Below are positions 1 to 5,301 of a stretch of DNA of 5,301 nt, in pieces. The stretch covers positions 1 to 5,301 of the forward strand of contig JAKAOC010000205.1 of assembly GCA_021823385.1 (NCBI GenBank). The letters run 5' to 3'. The position numbers were made by a program, and so were the translations under genes. Each line of letters begins with the position of its first letter. Position 1 is the first letter of the stretch. The notes beneath the pieces are model-generated. The model saw only the letters and a program-made list of their open reading frames with translations. It was not told the DNA's origin and made no database searches. The DNA comes from Actinomycetes bacterium. GTDB lineage: Bacteria > Actinomycetota > Acidimicrobiia > Acidimicrobiales > Acidimicrobiaceae.

Positions 1-1670
<1,670 letters not shown>

Positions 1671-1681
1671 AGCGGCGCGCT

Positions 1682-1687
1682 AAGGTG
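1682..1687 (+). promoter_or_regulatory. Weak ribosome-binding site of uvrC
   Basis: AAGGTG lies 11 bases before the uvrC ATG, longer than the ideal spacing of 5-9. It is the best Shine-Dalgarno-like sequence in the 28-base gap after uvrA. The in-frame TAA at 1681-1683 rules out any earlier uvrC start, so this weak site, perhaps helped by ribosomes finishing uvrA, must serve the ATG at 1699. Confidence 0.5.
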
Positions 1688-1698
1688 CGGGTAGAGCC

Positions 1699-3594
1699 AT
1701 GATCAGCCGGATTGAACTGGGCAAGGTGCCCGACCTGCCCGGCTCCTACCAATTCAAGGATGCCGACGGCAGGATCATTTATGTGGGGAAGGCGAAGTCG
1801 CTGCGCCAGCGCCTTTCCAGCTACATGCAATCCCCCTCCCAGCTCGCGCCAAAGGTCGCCTCGATGGTGCAGGTGGCGGAGTCCGTCGAGTGGATCACCG
1901 TCGAGAACGACGTCGAGGCGATCATGCTCGAGTACTCCCTCATCAAGCGCTTCCGGCCTCGTTTCAACGTCCGCCTGCGGGACGACAAGAGCTACCCTTA
2001 TGTGGTCGTCACAGCCGACCAGAGCTGGCCCCGGGCCGCGGTCACCAGGCAGTCACACCGCCGCAGCTGGCACTATTTCGGGCCATATGCCGAGGCAAGC
2101 GCGATTCGTGAGACCCTCGACCTGCTGATTCGCACCTTCGGGGTGCGGACCTGCTCCGACGCCAAGTTCTCCCGGCAGGCCAAGCTCGGCCGGCCCTGCC
2201 TGCTCTATCACATCGAGCGATGCTCGGGCCCCTGCATAGGGGCCATCGACCAGGAGGCATATCGCCAGGACGTGGCAGGATTCGAAGCCGTGCTCCGCGG
2301 ACGGAGTAGGGGCATCGAGGACGCCTTGCGCCAGGAGATGGCCGAGGCGTCCCGGGAGATGGAGTTCGAAGCGGCGGCGAGAGTTCGCGACCGGCTCGCG
2401 GCGCTCGCGCGCGTGGTGGAGCGCCAGGAGATGGTGGGCTCACCCGACGAGGACCTCGATGTCATCGGCCTCCATGCCGATGAGCTGGAGTGCCTGGTCG
2501 AGGTGCTCAACGTCAGGGGTGGCCGGGTCAGTGGCAGACGTTCGCTGGTGCTGGATCGTGTAGAGGAGCTGGCTGACCCCGAGCTGCTGGAGCGCGTTAT
2601 CGAGGAACTCTACGGTGACTCTCCTACGGCTCTGGCTCCCGAGATTCTTGTTCCCTGGATACCGGCCAATCAGGAGGCGCTTATCGGCTGGCTGGAGGAG
2701 CGCAGGGGCGGACGGGTGCGCCTGAGGGTTCCCCGGCGGGGGCACGGGCGTGCGCTGGCGGATCGCGCCAAAGGGAATGCCGAGGAGTCGTTCAAGAGGC
2801 ATCGCCTGCGGCGCGCCTCCGATCACTCGGCGCGTGCGCGCGCCCTGACGTCCTTGGCGGACGAGCTGGAACTGCCTCTCTTTCCGCTGCGGATCGAGTG
2901 CTATGACATGAGCCACTTGGGTGGCACCAACTACGTGGGCTCAATGGTCGTGATGGAGGACGGGATCCCGAAGAAGTCCGATTACCGGCGTTTCAAGGTC
3001 AACGTGGGCCAGAACGACGACTTCGCGGCCATGCACGAAGTCCTGACCCGGCGACTCGCCCGACTCAACCACGAGGACGAGGAGGAGTCCGAAGATGGCA
3101 GGCGCCTGGCGCGCTTTTCGTACCCGCCATCTCTGATCGTCATCGACGGGGGCAAGGGGCAACTCTCCTCGGCGCACCGTGCGCTTGTGGAGGCGGGGCT
3201 CGACGGTGAGATCCCGATGATCTCGCTGGCCAAGAAGTTCGAGGAGGTTTACCTCGTCGGGCGGAGCGAGCCGGTGCGTATACCGCGGACCTCCGAAGCA
3301 CTCTTCCTTCTGCAGCAGATCCGCGACGAGGCCCACCGCTTCGCCATCACCTACCATCGCAGCTTGCGCGACAAGGCCATGACCCACTCGATCCTCGAGG
3401 AGGTGCCGGGGCTGGGGCCGGTGCGGAGGAAGAAACTACTTACGCATTTCGGCTCGCTCAAGCGGATCCGGGCTGCGTCCGAGGGAGAACTGTCCTCGCT
3501 GGGGTGGCTTCCGGAGGAGGTGGCGCGTTCGCTCCATGCGGTGCTCCACCCCGGGCTAAACGCGCAAACGGGCCATGAAGAGGCGGGCGAGTAA
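1699..3594 (+). CDS. uvrC: UvrABC system protein C (excinuclease dual-incision nuclease)
   Basis: UvrC binds the UvrB-DNA complex and cuts the damaged strand 3' and then 5' of the lesion. At 631 residues it has full family length. The N-terminal GIY-YIG nuclease (about 12-92, 3' incision) keeps the residues aligning with the known catalytic set: Y28, R38, E78 and N90. Four cysteines, C152, C167, C175 and C179 (CX14CX7CX3C), match the Fe-S cluster region of E. coli UvrC. A UVR motif that contacts UvrB spans about 207-242. The RNase H-like nuclease (5' incision) shows CYDMSH (D403), VIDGGKGQL (D483) and HRFAITYHR (H546, H553). A helix-hairpin-helix tail starts at VPGLG (569-573). An acidic linker, HEDEEESED (about 458-466), interrupts the nuclease domain at a variable site. 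ATG 1699 is the first possible start, because an in-frame TAA at 1681 precedes it. It is likely co-transcribed with uvrA, 28 bases upstream. The second helix-hairpin-helix lacks its usual Gly-x-Gly. Confidence 0.98.
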   Translation: MISRIELGKVPDLPGSYQFKDADGRIIYVGKAKSLRQRLSSYMQSPSQLAPKVASMVQVAESVEWITVENDVEAIMLEYSLIKRFRPRFNVRLRDDKSYPYVVVTADQSWPRAAVTRQSHRRSWHYFGPYAEASAIRETLDLLIRTFGVRTCSDAKFSRQAKLGRPCLLYHIERCSGPCIGAIDQEAYRQDVAGFEAVLRGRSRGIEDALRQEMAEASREMEFEAAARVRDRLAALARVVERQEMVGSPDEDLDVIGLHADELECLVEVLNVRGGRVSGRRSLVLDRVEELADPELLERVIEELYGDSPTALAPEILVPWIPANQEALIGWLEERRGGRVRLRVPRRGHGRALADRAKGNAEESFKRHRLRRASDHSARARALTSLADELELPLFPLRIECYDMSHLGGTNYVGSMVVMEDGIPKKSDYRRFKVNVGQNDDFAAMHEVLTRRLARLNHEDEEESEDGRRLARFSYPPSLIVIDGGKGQLSSAHRALVEAGLDGEIPMISLAKKFEEVYLVGRSEPVRIPRTSEALFLLQQIRDEAHRFAITYHRSLRDKAMTHSILEEVPGLGPVRRKKLLTHFGSLKRIRAASEGELSSLGWLPEEVARSLHAVLHPGLNAQTGHEEAGE

Positions 3595-3606
3595 CCTCGG
3601 TCGCCT

Positions 3607-3616
3607 GGAGGAGGAG
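3607..3616 (+). promoter_or_regulatory. Strong ribosome-binding site of the methyltransferase gene
   Basis: GGAGGAGGAG contains a full AGGAGG core (3609-3614) six bases before the ATG at 3621. It fixes that start and suggests the methyltransferase is translated efficiently on its own, without coupling to uvrC. CCTC at 3595-3598 could pair with GAGG at 3608-3611, but four base pairs make this a weak structure. Confidence 0.85.
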
Positions 3617-3620
3617 CGAG

Positions 3621-4385
3621 ATGGACGAGCAAGAGGATTACCTGGGCGCGGAGTTCAAGGGTATCGCCGCGGAGCTTTGGAGTCACAACGCGGGGTGGTG
3701 GCAGCAGGGATTCACCGAGGGTGCGGATCCCGAGTACACCGAGCAGCTGCTCCCCCTGGTCGCTCGCCTTGCAGGGCACGGGCGGCGCGTGCTGGAGGTC
3801 GGAACAGGGGAGGGCCAGGTTTTGCGCCACCTGGCTCGCTCGGCGCCCCGTGAACTCCTGGTGGGGGTGGATCCCACACCGGAGCAGCTCGAGTTGGCGC
3901 GCGAGCGCTCACAAGGGGAGCTATACCTCATGGCCGAGGCAGGCGCCCTTCCGTTCCGGGATGCAGGCTTCGATACGGTGGTTGCCTGCCTGGTATTCGA
4001 GCACGTGACAGAGCTGGAGGCCGCTCTTTCGGAGGTGGCCCGTGTGCTAGCCCCGTCCGGGAGTTTCGTCTTCCTCCTGAACCATCCTCTCTTCCAAACG
4101 CCCGATTCAGGCTGGATCGACGACCAGGTGCTTGAGGAGCAGTACTGGCGAATCGGCCGTTACCTGGAAGAGAAGCTGACCGTGGAGGAGGTCGAGAAGG
4201 GGGTTTTCATCCCGTTCGTGCATCGTCCCCTCTCGCGCTATCTCAATGCCGCTCGCGCCGCCGGAATGGTGCTGGAGGAGATGGTGGAGCCGGCACCCCC
4301 GGCGGGCTTCCTCGCCCTGGCTCCCGAGTACTACGAGGCGCGGTTCGTGCCGCGCCTCCTGGCGCTGCACCTCCGCAGGGCCTGA
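3621..4385 (+). CDS. Class I SAM-dependent methyltransferase, substrate unknown
   Basis: This 254-residue cytoplasmic protein has a Rossmann-fold methyltransferase core of the Methyltransf_11 type. Motif I, VLEVGTGEG (57-65), is the SAM-binding glycine loop. D84 in VGVDP is the acidic residue expected to hold the SAM ribose. ALPFRDAGFDTVVACLVFEHV has motifs II/III (109-129, with D118 and the EH pair at 127-128), and EVARVLAPSGSFVFLLNHP follows. There is no signal peptide or membrane segment. Before the core, a Trp-rich stretch (about 20-45, NAGWWQQGFTEGADPEY) looks like a family-specific element. The C-terminal part has an HRPLSRYLNA segment (from H201), a pattern also seen in small-molecule methyltransferases, which hints at a soluble small substrate but does not name one. 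ATG 3621 is chosen because of the strong ribosome-binding site. It lies 26 bases after uvrC and 60 before rapZ, in the same direction, so probably in the same transcript. A role in DNA repair cannot be inferred from position alone. Confidence 0.9.
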   Translation: MDEQEDYLGAEFKGIAAELWSHNAGWWQQGFTEGADPEYTEQLLPLVARLAGHGRRVLEVGTGEGQVLRHLARSAPRELLVGVDPTPEQLELARERSQGELYLMAEAGALPFRDAGFDTVVACLVFEHVTELEAALSEVARVLAPSGSFVFLLNHPLFQTPDSGWIDDQVLEEQYWRIGRYLEEKLTVEEVEKGVFIPFVHRPLSRYLNAARAAGMVLEEMVEPAPPAGFLALAPEYYEARFVPRLLALHLRRA

Positions 4386-4389
4386 CCAG

Positions 4390-4452
4390 CCGTCACGGGT
4401 GCCGGTCCGCTCCGCTCGGGCTAGTCATACCTAAGATGGATTCCGGTGACGG
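4390..4452. repeat. Short inverted repeat spanning the gap before rapZ
   Basis: CCGTCAC (4390-4396) is the exact reverse complement of GTGACGG (4446-4452); after one mismatch two more pairs are possible (4398-4399 with 4443-4444). The right arm begins with the rapZ GTG start codon, so in RNA read through from upstream the pairing could hide the start. The loop is about 49 bases and no T-run follows, so this is not a terminator. A seven-base match in GC-rich DNA may be chance. Confidence 0.3.
4432..4437 (+). promoter_or_regulatory. Possible -10 element for a leaderless rapZ transcript
   Basis: TAAGAT fits the actinobacterial -10 pattern TANNNT and lies in the only AT-richer patch of the 60-base gap. 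Transcription starting 7-9 bases downstream would begin at or just before the rapZ GTG at 4446, giving an mRNA with almost no 5' leader. No good -35 hexamer is seen at 16-19 bases upstream, which is common in this phylum but leaves the call weak. The lack of a Shine-Dalgarno before rapZ supports it. Confidence 0.4.
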
Positions 4453-5297
4453 ATTACCTCTTCATAACTGGACTCTCCGGCGCGGGGCGCTCTTCGGCGG
4501 CGGCCGTTCTCGAGGACCTTGGCTGGTTCGTGATCGACAACATGCCGGTCGCACTCATCCCCAAGGTTGCCGAGCTCGCTGACATGAACCGCGATGCCGA
4601 CAGGGTGGCCTTTGTCATCGGCCGCTTCGGGACCGAGACGCCGGAGGACGTGGCGCGGGAGATCAGCTCGCTGCGTGGCTTATGGCCCAGCACCCGTGTC
4701 CTCTTCCTCGAGGCCACCGACGAGGTGATCGTCAACCGCTTCGAGAGCACCAGGCGCCGGCATCCCTTGAGCGACGAGGCCGTCTCGGAGGCGATTTCGC
4801 GCGAAAGGGTCCTGATGCAGGCGCTACGCGATCTTGCCGACGTCACGATCGACACCTCGCGCCTCAATATTCACGAACTCCGCCGCCGCTTGACCGAACT
4901 CTTCGCCGGCAGCGGCTCCAACGACAAGCTTCTGGTCACCGTGGTTTCCTTTGGGTTCAGCTACGGCACTCCTCGAGACGTAGACCTTCTCTTCGACTGC
5001 CGGTTCCTCCCCAACCCGCATTGGATCCCCGAGCTTCGCCCTCATACCGGGCTGGAGCAGCCGGTGCGTGACTACGTGCTCGGCAAGGAGGACACGAAGG
5101 CTTTCCTGGCCAAGCTCACCGACCTCTTCGACTTCCTGGTGCCGGCATATGAGAACGAGGGAAAGTCCTACCTGACCGTTGCCATCGGCTGCACCGGGGG
5201 CCGGCATCGCTCGGTCGTGCTGGCCGAGGAGCTTGCGTCCTACTTCCGCGGCAAGGGCCTCGAACCACGCACGATGCACAGGGACGTTGAGCGATGA
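4446..5297 (+). CDS. rapZ: RapZ/YvcJ family nucleotide-binding regulator
   Basis: RapZ proteins have an N-terminal P-loop domain and a C-terminal ligand-binding domain. In E. coli RapZ senses glucosamine-6-phosphate and controls the small RNA GlmZ; in Gram-positives it is genetically linked to YvcK, and its exact role is less clear. This copy has full length (283 residues). Visible: P-loop GLSGAGRSS (9-17); EDLGWFVIDNMP (23-34); LFLEATDEV then RRRHPL (86-108); and C-terminal signatures YGTPRDVDLLFDCRFLPNP (173-191), GCTGGRHRS (248-256) and HRD (278-280). Two nucleotide-site positions are unusual: Arg15 replaces the P-loop Lys, and Gly59 stands where the family has the Walker B Asp of an Asp-x-Arg motif. 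The basic tail used by enterobacterial RapZ for RNA binding is absent. GTG 4446 is the only reasonable start: a stop lies in frame at 4422-4424 and no ATG, GTG or TTG lies between. There is no clear Shine-Dalgarno, only GGA at 4438-4440. Confidence 0.96.
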   Translation: MTDYLFITGLSGAGRSSAAAVLEDLGWFVIDNMPVALIPKVAELADMNRDADRVAFVIGRFGTETPEDVAREISSLRGLWPSTRVLFLEATDEVIVNRFESTRRRHPLSDEAVSEAISRERVLMQALRDLADVTIDTSRLNIHELRRRLTELFAGSGSNDKLLVTVVSFGFSYGTPRDVDLLFDCRFLPNPHWIPELRPHTGLEQPVRDYVLGKEDTKAFLAKLTDLFDFLVPAYENEGKSYLTVAIGCTGGRHRSVVLAEELASYFRGKGLEPRTMHRDVER

Positions 5298-5301
5298 GCT
5301 C
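5294..5301 (+). CDS. Start of the next gene, probably YvcK (gluconeogenesis factor)
   Basis: An ATG at 5294-5296 overlaps the rapZ stop TGA (5295-5297) in an ATGA junction, the usual sign of translational coupling. Only Met-Ser and part of a third codon are inside the window, so the protein itself cannot be identified. The guess of YvcK, a CofD-like protein that helps set central-carbon use and cell shape, rests only on the conserved rapZ-yvcK-whiA order in Actinobacteria and Firmicutes. The true start could also lie further downstream. Confidence 0.45.

Noticed and set aside
2440..3387. Minus-strand open frames of about 150 codons inside uvrC
   Set aside because: They are antisense to the well-conserved UvrC nuclease domain and carry no motif; they reflect GC-rich third codon positions.
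3575..3853. Plus-strand open frame of 92 codons overlapping the end of uvrC and the start of the methyltransferase
   Set aside because: Its product is Arg/Gly-rich low-complexity sequence, it lacks a ribosome-binding site, and it conflicts with two well-supported genes.
4406..4416. TCCGCTCCGCT tandem repeat
   Set aside because: Two copies of five bases in GC-rich DNA are not significant.
4386..4431. Possible terminator after the methyltransferase gene
   Set aside because: CCGT-C-ACGG (4390-4398) has a one-base loop that cannot form, and no other stable stem or T-run is seen.
4824..5279. Minus-strand open frame of 151 codons inside rapZ
   Set aside because: It overlaps the strongly conserved C-terminal signatures of RapZ on the other strand and has no recognisable domain.

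Overview
This window is one continuous, high-GC, plus-strand gene run typical of an actinobacterial chromosome. The order is uvrA (3' part), uvrC, a class I SAM-dependent methyltransferase, rapZ, and the first codons of a gene that is probably yvcK. Three things point to Actinobacteria. The run uvrC-rapZ-yvcK(-whiA) is a known actinobacterial neighbourhood. The RapZ P-loop has Arg where most other phyla have Lys. Start signals are mixed (ATG with a strong Shine-Dalgarno, and GTG with none). Details of UvrC (the CYDMSH motif and a Trp-Leu-Pro second helix-hairpin-helix) and RapZ resemble what I remember of Acidimicrobiia-type sequences more than Mycobacterium or Streptomyces. That finer placement is an inference from memory.

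Layout. Positions 1-1670 encode the last 555 residues of UvrA; its N-terminal part lies upstream of the window. After 28 bases comes uvrC (1699-3594), complete. After another 26 bases, which hold a strong ribosome-binding site, comes a 254-residue methyltransferase of unknown substrate (3621-4385). A 60-base gap (4386-4445) follows, the longest non-coding stretch here. It holds a possible -10 element placed for a leaderless rapZ transcript and a short inverted repeat that includes the rapZ start codon. rapZ (4446-5297) starts with GTG and overlaps the next gene by an ATGA junction at 5294-5297. No RNA genes, CRISPR arrays, insertion sequences, phage genes or convincing terminators are visible.

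How the genes fit together. UvrA (damage recognition) and UvrC (dual incision) are two of the three core parts of nucleotide excision repair; UvrB is not in the window. RapZ and the presumed YvcK belong to a cell-envelope and central-carbon regulatory module that is linked to uvrC in many actinobacteria without a proven shared function. The methyltransferase sits between the two modules and is the one gene whose role the neighbours do not explain.

This is mostly ordinary core-genome sequence, and I find no convincing undescribed system. The points most worth a second look are the RapZ nucleotide site, which lacks both the usual P-loop Lys and the usual Walker B Asp, the possible leaderless start of rapZ, and the inserted methyltransferase.
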